From assembly GCA_037447655.1 (NCBI GenBank), contig JBBHKE010002223.1, positions 1 through 46,178 on the forward strand: DNA of 46,178 nt, in the 5' to 3' direction. Positions within the stretch are counted from its first letter, which is position 1. The number at the start of each line of letters is the position of its first letter. The translations under genes and the position numbers were made by a program. Origin of the DNA: Zygnema cylindricum (lineage: Eukaryota > Streptophyta > Zygnematophyceae > Zygnematales > Zygnemataceae). Below are positions 12,101 to 21,753 of this stretch, piece by piece. Below the pieces are notes generated by a model that worked only from the letters and a program-made list of their open reading frames with translations, searched no databases and had not been told where the DNA came from.

Positions 12101-15100
12101 CCGGTATCGTCTTTCAACCATCCATTCCCCTCTTGAACCCTTAACCTTTATCTTATAAACAATGTGCTCTTTAACTCCAACGACTCTCTCTGCAAGACAT
12201 ACTTCCCCACTGACTCTCCGAGTTCCTACAACTTTTAATGACTGTAAATTTTCTTTAAAAAAGGAAGTGGAATCGTAAATAACCACATTTTGAACCGCAT
12301 TTTGAACCACATTACCCACCTCATTCTCAACAACACTATTAACAATGTTCTCAGACATAATTACTTCAGAAAATTGGTTGGTATTTCTAGAACAGACAAA
12401 CTTCCCGTTTGTCGTTTTCACGTTGATACAACCAGGATTGTCATTCAACAACGATTTCTTCCCGAAATGAAAACTTGTCTCAGAATGAAATAAAACTCGA
12501 TTTACATCTGTTATTGTATCTAAATAGTCTTCTTTCACTTCCAATGTCTCCATGTACCTTAAAACCTGGAAAATTCATAAAAAAGGTACCACCGTTATGT
12601 AACATAAAAACAACTCCACTTAAACATTCAAGACATTTCTTATCCAATCAATGAAACGATCTACAGATATCCAGGTGATTAATCAATAGCTTGAATTAGT
12701 GACCTTGTTGAGGTGCCTTTTGAAAAAAGAATAAAGAATGAAGAATCAATTTTTTTTAGGGCAAATGAACTCCACCTATTTTTTTATTAATGAAGTCTAA
12801 ACGAAAGTTCACCTATTTCTCGATTAAGAAAGCTTAAACAAAACACAACCTATTTCTCGGTTAATGAAGTCTAAACCAAACTCCACCTAATTCTGGATCA
12901 ATGAAATATAAATGAAACTCCACCTATTTCCCAATTAATGAAGACTACAAAAAATTCCACCTATTTCTCAACTAAAAAAGTTTAAACGAAACTCAACCTA
13001 TTTCTTAAATAATGAAATCTACTCTCAATAAATGAAGGTTAGGGGAGAGGGAAGGGAGAGGGAGAGGAGGGGGATTGGGACAGGGAGAGGGAGAGGGATA
13101 AAGAGAGTAGAATCAACATCTGGCATTCATGAACAGAGAACTCAAAAAGAGTCATGGCAAATGGAACTGAAAGCAGAGCGTCTCACTCCTTAGCACCTAA
13201 AAAAAATAAAGGAGGGGGGGGGAGGGGAAGGTTAAAGTATAAGGTTCCTTACTTCATCAATTGCTAAGTCAGTTTCTATGGACAAAAATTGAGATTTTTT
13301 TGGACCCATTTTTGGAGAAGAAACAAGGGTTTTTTCCGCATTCCCTTTTCCTTCTCCTGTTTCTCCTTCATGAATGGTTTTCGAAAAAACCTCTCTTTCT
13401 CTCCCTTCCGATACTTCCTCCCTCTCCCTCCTCTCGTGGCTCGACACCTCTCCTCCCCCTTCCAATCCTTCCCCCCTCTCTTTACTCTCTGGGCTCAAAA
13501 AAGGCCCTTTGCCCCCCTCATAATCCTTCGCATTAACCCCATTCCTTCCACTTTCAACAAAATGCCCAATGTCCTCTCCCTCTCCTTCTCCCTCTCCCTC
13601 TGCTTGTCCTTCCCCCTCTCTCTCCATTCCCTCCACCACGACTTGTATTCCGCCCTCCGTCCTATCCCTCCTCTCTTCTCTCCACTCTCCTTCCCCATTT
13701 CCATCATCCTTCCCTCCACTCCCCTTTTCGTTGTTAAAAATTGTCCCAGAGGGGATTCTCGCCGTATTCTCCCTCTCTTCGGAACCATTGAAGCTTCCAG
13801 GAATTTTCCTCGCATTCCAGCACGTTTTACATCCCTCCAAAAACCTTTCGTCTCTTCCAAAGGCGACAAAAGAAGGAGACGAAACTGCTAAATCATTATC
13901 TTCCCTCTCTCCTCCTCCTCGACCTTCCACTGCCGAATGGTCTTCTGCCAGGAGTCTCTCCCTTCCCCCCTCCGACTCAAACACCACCTTTTGCTCGCTT
14001 TCCTTCTCTGTTCTCTCCTTTAGTCTTACCCTTCCTTCTTGTCCTATCCTTCGTTCTTGTTCAATCCTTCCTTCTTCTCCAATCCTTCCTTCTTCTCCAA
14101 TCCTTCCATCTTGTCCTATCCTTCCTTTTTGTCCTATCATTCCTTCTTGTCCTATCCTTCCTTCTTGTCCTATCCTACCTTTTTGTCTTATCCGTCCTTC
14201 TTGTCTTTTTCTTCCTCTACCTCCTCTCTCACCGTCAGAAGAGTCATAAAAACAACTGCTTCCACTGGAAAAATTATCCTCTCTCGTACTAAAAAAGCCA
14301 GAATCAGATTGGCTCTCATCATCGAGAACTGTCACATCACCTTCTCTACTCCTCAAAGATTCTTCCAATTCTGATACTTCCGTACAGGACTGATCCGTAC
14401 AGAACTCACTAGCAGCCAAAAGTCCTTTGTTTGCTCTACAATTTCCTTTCTGTAAAAAATGGCAGGAATCTGATTGGTTCTCATCGACAACTGTCACGTC
14501 CCCATTTCTATTCTTAACAGATTCTTCCAAAATTGATGTTTCCGCACAGTGATCATTAGCAGCCAAAAATTCTTTGTTTTTTTCAGGTTTGTCTTTCTGT
14601 AACCTTTCTTTTTGGCTTATTCCTCTCTCTCTGTTACAAAAAAAGCTCTCCTCTCTTGTACCAAAAGTGGAAGAATTTAATTGGTGCCCATCAACAACTG
14701 TCATGTCACAGATGTCTCCTTTCCTATTCCTAACAGATTCCTTTAAAACTGATATTTCTTTACAGTACTCATCCATACAGAACTCACTTGCAGCCAAAAG
14801 TCCTTCATTTTTGGAACGTGTGTCTTTCTGTAGCCTATTTTTTTGTCGTATTCTTCGTCCTCTCTCGCTGTCAGAAGAGTCGTAACTGAGATAATTGTCC
14901 TCTTTGGAACTGAAAAAATCAGAATCTGATTGACCCTCGGACTCAGAATGCGAAGGTGTGTGCCATGGGTCATGGAGGGAAGAGGAAGAGGTACGAGATG
15001 AAACTGAACTTGAATTTGGAACTGGAACTGAAACTGGAACTGAAACTGGAACTGGAGCTGGAACTGAAACTGGAACTGGAGCTTCAACAGAACCAGAACC

Positions 15101-15313
15101 TGAGGCTAGAATTTGAACAGAAAATGGAAGAAAATTTGAGTCTGAAGCAGGAAATTCAACAAGACTTGAACCTGAAGCTGGAACTGAAACTGAAACTGAA
15201 ACTTGAACAGGAATTGGAACTGTAACGGAACTTATTGAACCTGAACCTGAACTTGACCCTAAAGCAGGAGCTGCAACTGGAACTTGTAGTAAACTAGTTA
15301 CTGAATCGTCCAT
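8274..15313 (-). CDS. PX plus Rubicon-homology (RH, DUF4206) protein; six-exon model
   Basis: Predicted phosphoinositide-binding membrane-traffic protein of about 1308 residues. Exons (minus strand): 15313-13253, 12565-11364, 10451-10217, 9692-9467, 9073-8930, 8332-8274. All joins use GT..AG and keep phase (0, 2, 0, 1, 1). Residues 1-790 are low complexity, first Pro/Val/Ser-rich, then Ser/Glu repeats and a Gly/Ile/Glu hexapeptide array. A PX domain follows at about 796-930 (ERRYRHFVTLYYKLLREL and the ERRSSL helix). The RH domain opens at about 1076 with CGGC (1083-1086) and continues with FCEYTGKLFCGVCH, VLHFWDF, LLLNNDFFSLQELVDLSLGP and CDIC (1266-1269). Plant PX-DUF4206 proteins have this order; animal RH domains bind Rab7, so an endosomal or autophagic role is inferred. 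The last RH zinc ligands are not visible after exon 5, so the C-terminus is either shortened or mis-modelled. The start is the first ATG of exon 1; an upstream non-coding exon is possible. Confidence 0.8.
8492..8690 (+). mobile_element. MITE-like insertion in PX-RH intron 5
   Basis: Left tip TACACCGTGTATCGTAATTA; right part AACGCTAAATAGTGTACC is worn. It splits the 20-bp minisatellite of the same intron. Confidence 0.4.
8691..8925 (+). repeat. About 20-bp minisatellite in PX-RH intron 5
   Basis: Degenerate head-to-tail units of CTTAAAATTCACTACAATTA type; a few units also lie left of the MITE at 8440-8490. Confidence 0.8.
8930..9073 (-). CDS. PX-RH gene exon 5 (RH CxxC)
   Basis: Acceptor TCTTTTTGAG|AATTTATG preceded by a T-run of more than 20; donor TCTGAAG|GTAATA. 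Phase 1 to phase 1. It encodes VVPKYLERLAFQL, HHHVTETCDICLSE and an acidic tail. HVTETCDIC fits the RH 'HITxxCxxC' step. No earlier frame-track ORF shows it because it sits across a short open stretch. Confidence 0.75.
9467..9692 (-). CDS. PX-RH gene exon 4 (RH middle)
   Basis: Acceptor CCTCTTGCAG|CCCCTC after a very long sense-strand pyrimidine tract; donor TTCTCAG|GTGGGA. Phase 0 in, phase 1 out. It encodes PLLSV.., then SLYLRVPLLSRV.. and YLLLNNDFFSLQELVDLSL, blocks I recognise from plant RH proteins. Confidence 0.88.
9693..9861 (+). repeat. GA-rich tract in PX-RH intron 3
   Basis: Almost pure GGGAGA/GGAGGA on the plus strand. On the gene's sense strand it is a pyrimidine tract of about 165 nt ending exactly at the exon 4 acceptor. 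Confidence 0.85.
9962..10200 (+). repeat. CT-rich tract in PX-RH intron 3
   Basis: CCCTCT-rich on the plus strand, so purine-rich in the sense direction: opposite polarity to the tract beside exon 4. It is interrupted by the duplicated exon 3 end at 10045-10104. Confidence 0.8.
10045..10104 (-). other. Duplicated 3' end of PX-RH exon 3 with its splice donor
   Basis: Sense strand reads GTGAAACAAGCAGTC.. to TATGACAAG|GTACATTCTGC and encodes VKQAVREYLNITYDK, matching exon 3's VSRAVKVYLDVTYDQ and its donor flank. It lies about 155 bp downstream in intron 3. A purine-rich AG (GAGCGAG|GGAGTG) would include it in phase 0, adding about 16 residues. It may be a dead duplicate or an alternative micro-exon. 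Confidence 0.75.
10217..10451 (-). CDS. PX-RH gene exon 3 (RH zinc cluster)
   Basis: Acceptor TACTATTCTAG|GGCACTGG; donor TATGACCAG|GTACATTC. Phase 2 in, phase 0 out. It encodes the RH signature RFCEYTGKLFCGVCH with three cysteines and a histidine, then VLHFWDF and the helix AVKVYLDVTYDQ. If the intron were read through, the frame would stop five codons on. Confidence 0.88.
10478..10840 (+). repeat. About 60-bp minisatellite in PX-RH intron 2
   Basis: Units start ACGGTTGTTGG at 10481, 10541 and 10600 and continue GTCTAATGAAA, AGGGAAAAAAACAATAAAGA; later units decay towards 10840. Confidence 0.85.
11364..12565 (-). CDS. PX-RH gene exon 2 (PX domain and start of RH)
   Basis: Acceptor TTTTCCAG|GTTTTAAGG at 12566 and donor TTACAG|GTACAG at 11363. 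It joins exon 1 in phase 0 twelve bases before the internal ATG at 12553, so that ATG is unlikely to be the true start. It carries the whole PX domain (basic ERRYRHF strand, WHK spacer, ERRSSLLQQCL helix, FVEFF end), a Ser-rich linker, then LVQQLHAQLYRCGGC, which begins the RH domain. Confidence 0.82.
12765..13020 (+). repeat. About 38-bp minisatellite in PX-RH intron 1
   Basis: Seven or so units of CTCCACCTATTTCTCAATTA followed by ATGAAGTCTAAACGAAA. It fills most of the 687-bp intron; a G/A-rich stretch follows at 13035-13105. Confidence 0.85.
13253..15313 (-). CDS. PX-RH gene exon 1 (low-complexity N-terminus)
   Basis: Opens ATGGACGATTCAGT and ends at donor GATGAA|GTAAGG in phase 0. It encodes about 687 residues with no fold I recognise: alternating Pro-Val/Ser-Val dipeptides (about 1-105); three imperfect repeats containing 'LLAASEFC', 'GDVTVVD' and 'QSDS' (about 165-335); then a run of six-residue units of the GRIGQE type; then a Glu/Gly/Arg-rich tail. 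On the plus strand this shows as a long C/T-rich tract. Without the splice the frame would close seven codons past the donor. Confidence 0.75.
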
Positions 15314-16001
15314 TTTCTGTCGATGGCCTTAAATACTAAATCAGTTTGTATTCCTTTGCAGGAATTGAAGGAGGCTCTCACTTAGGGTGCAACTTTTTAT
15401 TTATTTGTGAGCTGGAGCTTGGAGTAAGTAAATGGATACTTCTGAACTGCTGATTTTTCTATGGCTTAAATTTTTTTGCCAGGCAGTAATATAATAATGT
15501 TTGTGCCAAGTGGCAACTTAGGGTTTTTCAAGTTAGGGATGGCTTTAGGTTTCGCAGGCTTGTCTTTGTCGTTTTGTTGAAAATCCTTCTGGCAAGAGTT
15601 ACAAAGTATTTTAAACAACTTCTTTAGAGGTACTTTAACTTAAGACGCAGTTTGAGTAATTATTAGTATTTCGGCATTTTTTAGCATCGTTTTCTTCTGT
15701 TACTTCTTTGCCTTTTAAGCTTATTTTTTACTTAGGTAAGTGTTTAAAAGGCTCCTTAGTCTATAAACAATAAGGTGAAAACACGAGTGATTCAAGCATT
15801 ACATATAGTTTCTAAAAATATAAATTAGATAGACTTATGTACAAACAATAGAACAAATTCAAACAAGTACACTAGTTTTTGCAATATTACAATTGTCCTT
15901 CAAAAGTTGTTAAGTGACATAGAATAGAATATATCCTGGAAAACATATAGAGAAGAAGTACACATTCAACTTTTGTCCACCTTCAGTACCGTACAGTACT
16001 G
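15314..16001. other. Region upstream of the PX-RH start codon
   Basis: AT-rich, no reading frame of note. It should hold the promoter and 5' untranslated region, but I see no clear TATA box in a convincing place. Confidence 0.3.
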
Positions 16002-16226
16002 TACACCGCCAATCGCTATTAGCGTAGAAGTTTCTTTAGCGTATACGAATAATTAGCGTGGTTTACGCTAATTGGGAATTTGGAAATTTTCGAAGAAATC
16101 GATTACTCTAATTAGGAATTAGGGTTTTTTTTTTATTAGTGTGGATAATTCTTAAATGAGCGTACACCACGGTAATTAGCGGGATACGCTAAAAAAACTT
16201 ACACGCTAATAACGATTGGCGGTGTA
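16002..16226 (+). mobile_element. MITE, family C copy 2
   Basis: TACACCGCCAATCGCTATTA at the left and CGATTGGCGGTGTA at the right; the interior matches 1093-1313 closely. Confidence 0.8.
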
Positions 16227-16815
16227 CTGTAGCATCCATCAACATACTACACACACACACCGCGAATCGTTATAAAGGTAACCTTCCATCAGGCAAAAAG
16301 TGGGGTTGTTTACTGGAGAAAGTACCTTGCCATACTAAGCCGTACGGTTTTTTTTTTTTTTTTAACAAAAGATGTTTACTAAAAATTCGATGAGATTCTC
16401 CATACTTCTTGGCAAAAACTACCACCGTCCGATTTTCAATTTTCGACGCAAACGCCCCTTGTTTCCAGTGTCTGACTAGTCTCCTCCGATTGTCCTCAGC
16501 AGGACACTTAGCGGTTACTAGACGCGTGTATTGGTCCACTTTTAAAGTCGGAGTCGATCCACGACGGACGTGAAGTTATAAAGTTACATGTGGCAAATGG
16601 CTTGTACCTTCTGACATCAAAGCCACCCTGTTCGACGACAAAAAAATCTTGGTTGTAGGACATCCTGTGACGCCTCCTTCATAAATGTGCGATACAGCGA
16701 TAATACATTCACGTACAAATGGTACATTTTTGAACATTTGTACAAACTTTAATTTTGCAACGGTTTTCGTGGCCGTTGGTACGATAACAACCCTAAGAAC
16801 GTTCAGATTGTACAT
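16227..16815. other. Unassigned sequence with MITE-type tips
   Basis: Begins with a fresh left tip (CACACCGCGAATCGTTATAA near 16257) whose partner is not resolved. Short frames at 16270-16539 and 16576-16875 (minus) match nothing known. Confidence 0.3.
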
Positions 16816-17019
16816 TACATCGCGAATCGTTGTTAGCGTTATGAACTCTATATCGGCACCCCAAAATTTTGACATTAATACCTTAAATATAATAAACTAC
16901 ACTATTTAAGGACGTGGACCATAATCTGCCACGTCTCCTGGCACTAAAATTAGAATGAATGACGCTAATTTTTTCTTTACACTAATAATTTCTCAACGCT
17001 AATAACGATTCGTAGAGTA
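16816..17019 (-). mobile_element. MITE, family D copy 1
   Basis: Tips TACATCGCGAATCGTTGTTA and AATAACGATTCGTAGAGTA. The interior (ATATCGGCACCCCAAAATTT; GGACGTGGACCATAATCTGC) is the reverse complement of 19205-19407, so the two copies are inverted. Confidence 0.7.
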
Positions 17020-17235
17020 GCGTGACGCTACTAGATATTTTAATCGGCGTCTGCCTGTACACATACGCAGCTGCGATTTTGTCCTTTTGGAAATGATGAT
17101 GCTCAACAAGATCCTACGTGGTACCAATCACAATCTAACACCTCATTCACTGGCACGACTTGATGGAAGGGTGTTACAAATATTATTGCCAATAAACGTG
17201 TTCGTACGATTACTTGGAACGCCTGATGGAAGGTT

Positions 17236-17444
17236 ACCCTAAGCGTCAAGGTTTTTTTCGCCAATTAAACCAGCTTTTCTCCGTACACACTTGTCGGATT
17301 GTGGATCTGACGGTTGCGATTGAAAGGTAATATTCTTAGCTTCCGATTGGCGGTCTCAAATTAAAAATCCAACAAGTGCGTACGGAGAAAAGATGTTTTA
17401 AGTGGTGAAAAAAACCTTGACGCTAATAACGATTGGCGGTTGTA
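17236..17444 (+). mobile_element. MITE, family A copy 6, left tip eroded
   Basis: Family A core (GGATCTGACGGTTGCGATTG) and right arm (GTGCGTACGGAGAAAAGATG) ending GATTGGCGGTTGTA; the left arm is shortened. Confidence 0.65.
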
Positions 17445-17802
17445 GTCGTTCAAATATATTCTACGTATTGTACGCGCGTTTGAATCGTGCATAAAATGCG
17501 TTTTGAACAACTATGATCAACAATTCAACATACATCATTGATAGTTTGATACTTAAAAAGGCCGTTCAAAAGTATGGAAAGTCTTTATTTCAAAAATTGC
17601 GATGGTAAAACCATCTGTGTAAGTGTAAAACCATAGTTCAAAAGTAGGTGAAAGTAGGCCCATACAATATGCCTATTGTATGTAAAACATACAATATGAC
17701 CTTAAGACCCATATTGTATTGGTCGCAAAATGAAAAAAAATAGTATCAGGGTTGAGTTGCACATCGATCGATAGAGAATTAAACGTCATGTCTAAATTTT
17801 GA

Positions 17803-18038
17803 AAAACATTCGGACAAAAAAAATAAAATCTGTGAGTTTTGAGGTATTTTTTATTTAAACCGTCAGATTTGGACGATCGGACGATCGCTGATCAAAGTAG
17901 CGATGTAAGAAGATCACATGAAAACATTCGGACAAAAAAAATAAAATCTGTGAGTTTTGAGGTATTTTTTATTTAAACCGTCAGATTCGGACGATCGGAC
18001 GATCGCTGATCAAAGTAGCGATGTAAGAAGATAACATG
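17803..18038 (+). repeat. 118-bp tandem duplication
   Basis: Two units starting AAAACATTCGGAC, differing at about two positions, so recent. Each unit contains GGACGATCGGACGATCGCTG and ends AGCGATGTAAGAAGAT. Confidence 0.9.
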
Positions 18039-18282
18039 AAAAGCCCATAACACAACTCATCCTACGATGTGTCAGTTCGCTGAAATTTCGTCCAGCGGCG
18101 GTGCGCTGTACTATGATCATACGTCAGGTTCGTACGTTCGTACAAAAGTGTGCACAAACGCACACACATACAGTATGCCTACTCTGCGCGAGTTTTGTGC
18201 CAAGTTTTGTGCGCCTACCAAAGGCCTACCATAAAAACGCCTAGTTTTGAACTATGGGTAAAACGAAAGATAAGACAATTAT

Positions 18283-18363
18283 CGTCAACAGCAGGGTTCG
18301 AACCTGCGCGGCAAATGCCAACAGATTTCAAGTCTGTCTCCTTAACCACTCGGACATGTTGAC
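18283..18363 (-). tRNA. trnS-UGA: tRNA-Ser (anticodon UGA), inverted identical copy
   Basis: Reverse complement of 2362-2442 with no differences I can find across 81 positions, including the unusual GGCATTTGCC variable arm. Flanks differ: upstream reads AAACACAA rather than CTAAAAC, and downstream there is ATAATTGTCTTATC then TTTCG, without the 126-bp repeat. Both boxes are intact. It could be a functional copy or a retained duplicate; the 16-kb spacing in opposite orientation would allow inversion by recombination. Confidence 0.95.
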
Positions 18364-18863
18364 TTGTGTTTATGTTTAAAATTGTTATATATATTGAAGC
18401 TTTTAAGTTAGAAACTGTACGATTTTCATAAACCGCGAGATTTCCACACGCTTCGTACACTAGCACCGTACACCAAATCCCGCACTTTGAACCCCAGCAC
18501 AGGGTGTGTTTCAAACATGCTCCCAAAGTTTTTTAATTTTTTATTGCAAAACCTGCATTGGTAAGACCAAATGGGGGCCAAATGGGTGCAAAAAAATTAA
18601 GGATTTGCGTCCCCGGTGGGTTGGGATATGTGGAGCGGCATTCAGCTGTAAAAAATGCGCCAAGTGTCACCATTTAACGATTCTGTACCTCATTATACTG
18701 GCTCGTTAGTTTATTTATTTTTATTTTTTATTTTTACGGACTTCATGTCAACGTGGATGCCTCACAAGGCGTCCGACCAGCATCCAGGGTCCCACACAGC
18801 TCAAAATAGTACAAGTACCCAGAATTTTGTACTGTATCGTACGTTTGTACCCTATCTCCATAT
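18364..18863. other. Unassigned sequence
   Basis: No gene recognised. It contains a run GGATGCCTCACAAGGCGTCC (18758-18777) with self-complementary ends, and short frames only. Confidence 0.3.
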
Positions 18864-18999
18864 CTAAGATTGTCTTTTCTCCGTATACACATGTCCGGTT
18901 TTCAAGTGAAAACCGCCAATCGGAAGGTGCGAAGCTTACCTGTCAACCGCAACAAGCGTCCACAGAGAAAACCTGTTTCAAATAAACACTACACGGTGT
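18864..18999 (-). mobile_element. MITE, family A copy 7, partial
   Basis: Inverted family A core (AAACCGCCAATCGGAAGGTG, TCAACCGCAACAAGCGTCC) with worn arms. It overlaps the left tip of copy 8. Confidence 0.55.
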
Positions 19000-19188
19000 A
19001 TCGTTATTAGTGTTGCTAATTTTTCGCCTCTTAAAAGATCTTTTTTGTCCGATTTTCAGTTAGACCGCCAATCGGAAGCTGAGAATCGTAATTTTAAATC
19101 GCAACCGTTAGATCCATACATGTGTGTACGGAGAAAATATGTTTTAAGTGGCAAAAAAATATCAACACTAATAGCGATTCACGGTGTA
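18990..19188 (-). mobile_element. MITE, family A copy 8
   Basis: Left tip worn to ACACGGTGTATCGTTATTAG; right tip AATAGCGATTCACGGTGTA. The core is in inverted orientation (AGACCGCCAATCGGAAGCTG). Confidence 0.65.
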
Positions 19189-19204
19189 CTGTATTACAGT
19201 ACAG

Positions 19205-19407
19205 TACACCGCGAATCGTTATTAGACTATAGAAATTATTAGAGTAAAGAAAAAATCAGCGTCATTCATTCTAATTTAGTGCCAGGAGACGTGGTAGATT
19301 ATGGTCCACGTCCTCAAATAGTGCAATTTATTATATTTAAGGTATCAATGTCAAAATTTTGAAGTGCCGATATAGAGTACATAAGGCTAATAACGATTCA
19401 CGGTGTA
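19205..19407 (+). mobile_element. MITE, family D copy 2
   Basis: TACACCGCGAATCGTTATTA at the left, AATAACGATTCACGGTGTA at the right. It sits between family A copy 8 and family B copy 2 with only 6-16 bp of CAGTAC-type sequence on either side. Confidence 0.75.
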
Positions 19408-19413
19408 CTACAG

Positions 19414-19918
19414 TACACCGCGAATCGTAATTAGAGTAAATTACTCTAATTCGGTCGCTCGAAATTTTGACTCTATCGCATCAAATAGAGTAACCGATTC
19501 TAATTTTTTCATTATTCTAATTTAGGTAAGGTTTAATTATCGATTTTAATTCTAATATATGTTCGTTTTAAATAGTGTGGAGTACGGACGACGTCCGACC
19601 GTGCAAAATAGTACTTTTATAAGTAAAAAAGTACAAATAATGATTTAATACATGCCATTATCATGTAACTGCGTTTTAACAAAACGCGTAGTGCGAACGT
19701 CATAGTGACGATAAACTGTACGTTTTGTCAGATTCTGTACGAATACCTTATTTACAGAGAGGATATTAACTTGCCAAATTAGAGTACACCGCATAAATTA
19801 GAGTAAATTCCTTTTTGAAACAGCTCTATCACATAAATTAGAGTAAATTACTCTAATTATTTTTTTTCTCTTTTTTTACTCTAATTTTTTCATTACTCTA
19901 ATTACGATGCGTGGTGTA
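19414..19918 (+). mobile_element. MITE, family B copy 2 (about 505 bp)
   Basis: TACACCGCGAATCGTAATTA at the left; ATTACGATGCGTGGTGTA at the right. Inverted relative to 4865-5484 and internally about 115 bp shorter. Confidence 0.7.
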
Positions 19919-20020
19919 CTGTAGTGACACATTGTGGACCGTACAATGTTATTTGTTGTAGGGTAAAGTACTGTATTGTACCTCCGTACCCAGCAAAAAG
20001 GTAAGCGTATCAATGTACAG

Positions 20021-20242
20021 TACACCGTGAATCTTTATTAGTAATTTTGTTGTTTATGCCACATTTAAACATCTTTTCTCCGTACACATTTGTCAGATTG
20101 TAAATCTGACGGTTGCGATTGAAAGCTAAGGTTCTCAGCTTCCGAATGGCGGTCTCCATGTGAAAATCGGACAAGAGTGTACGGTGAAAAGATGTTTTAA
20201 GTCGCGAAAATATTATTAACACTAATAGCGATACACGATGTA
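20021..20242 (+). mobile_element. MITE, family A copy 9
   Basis: TACACCGTGAATCTTTATTA at the left; AATAGCGATACACGATGTA at the right; core AATCTGACGGTTGCGATTG. Confidence 0.7.
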
Positions 20243-20400
20243 CTGTACAATACACTACAGTACAGTACAGTACTGTACTATACTGTACTGCAATATAGTA
20301 TTGAACAATACAGTACACCGTGAATCGTTATTAACGTATAGAAATTATTAGTGTATATAATGAATTAGTGTCATTTACGCTAATTTGTGTATCAATACCA
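20243..20400 (+). mobile_element. GTAC-rich run and a left MITE tip (family F)
   Basis: A run of overlapping TACAGTACAG/TACTGTACT words (20243-20313) is followed by TACACCGTGAATCGTTATTA at 20314. The right end of this element is not resolved. Confidence 0.45.
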
Positions 20401-20439
20401 TTTTCAAAAAAATGTTTTATTGTAATTTCTCCATACGGT

Positions 20440-20760
20440 GATTTGGGTATACAGGATCCGCCGTCGTATCATATACGGTGAAATAGGTAGAAGTACAAAA
20501 TTTGACGATCCGTACGACGTGGCGTCCTTCCACTGTAAAAATCCATAATTCTATTTTGGGTTTGCGAATATACAATCATTCCACCGTGCATAATTATACA
20601 CTAAAATAGGTACGAGTAAAAACCGTCGGAATGTACGGTTATGTGTACTTTCACTTAAGTTCATTCGTGACTCTAATAATCGTTTGTTTCGCACGCGGTG
20701 AATATGATTATAGTAAAATAGGTCCGAGGACAACATACGACGAAACGTACATTATCGCGT
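20440..20760 (+). repeat. Degenerate repeat of about 110-125 bp, three units
   Basis: Three stretches (near 20478, 20600 and 20715) share an 'AAAATAGGTACGAG' type core and end in CCGTACGAC/AATGTACGG/AACGTAC. No coding potential. The bases from 20761 to 21700 show no recognisable gene. Confidence 0.4.
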
Positions 20761-21753
20761 CATATAGTCCATTCTATGCTCCAGGGTTGTAAAACGCAAT
20801 TATCTCATAACGTTATGTAACCGTATAACTATAATACGTTCAATCGTTTCAGTTTGTTATTGTGTGTAGAACGCAACTACAGCAACCAGCATTCCATGTT
20901 TACTTTTCGTTTCACATAACTTACAGTGAACCCAGCGATTGATTTTAATATCGTTGTCGTACGCGATGAGAACGAGCGTTGTATGACGTTAAATATAGAC
21001 CCTTAACCTTAATAAGGTGCCCGGCGGCTTGCTTTATTAGAATTAATGTATTGTAATATTGGGACATAAGTGTATTAAAGATACGTTTACTTAGATCAGA
21101 CGTCGAACAAGCCTCTTATTAGTATCACAGCTAATTCTAATTGAACGTAAAACGAAGAAAAACCACTTATTAGGATACATGTTAATTCTAATTGGCGGTA
21201 ATAAGCCGACGAAAGATGATCAGTCTCCGTTGGAAGACTATCATTGGCTGTTGCCGAAAACACGTGGCATGTTTAATATCCACACATTCCTAAAGTTGGT
21301 AAGTTTTCGTACGTGACGTTAGAACAACCGTTTTGCGGGGTTACGACGCTGCTTTTTTCCCCATCATCTTTTTGCCGTACGCACTGTAAGCGAGAGGTCT
21401 TTCCATGGCGCTGACAACATTTCATCGACGACGTCAGTTTTGAAATATTTTGCCAAATCGAAACATTTTTAACGTAATCCCGCTTCTATTCCCGCGTTTT
21501 TAAATATTTAAAAGTTGAAAGGCATAATAAAGTTCAAAATTTGAATTTTTAACGAAATTTATAAAATGGCAAATCCCTCAATTTTTACTGCGAAAATTCA
21601 CTTTCGGTTGCATCTCGTGTATTATATAAATGTATTTGTGATGATGAAGACGACATTATCACCACTTCTTCCTCATTTGCTTGGGTTGCCATTTTTTTCC
21701 TTTGCAACAGCTCTTATTTTTTATTTTTTAGGTGATATTAAGGTTTTGAAATT

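Noticed and set aside
13261-14374. Plus-strand open frames of up to 226 codons opposite PX-RH exon 1
   Set aside because: They are antisense shadows of the Glu/Gly/Arg-rich coding repeat (Ser/Pro/Leu-rich), with no motif and no splice support.
106-20242. The repeated 222-bp units as a CRISPR array or origin iterons
   Set aside because: Dispersed, both orientations, long terminal inverted repeats, eukaryotic setting: transposons.
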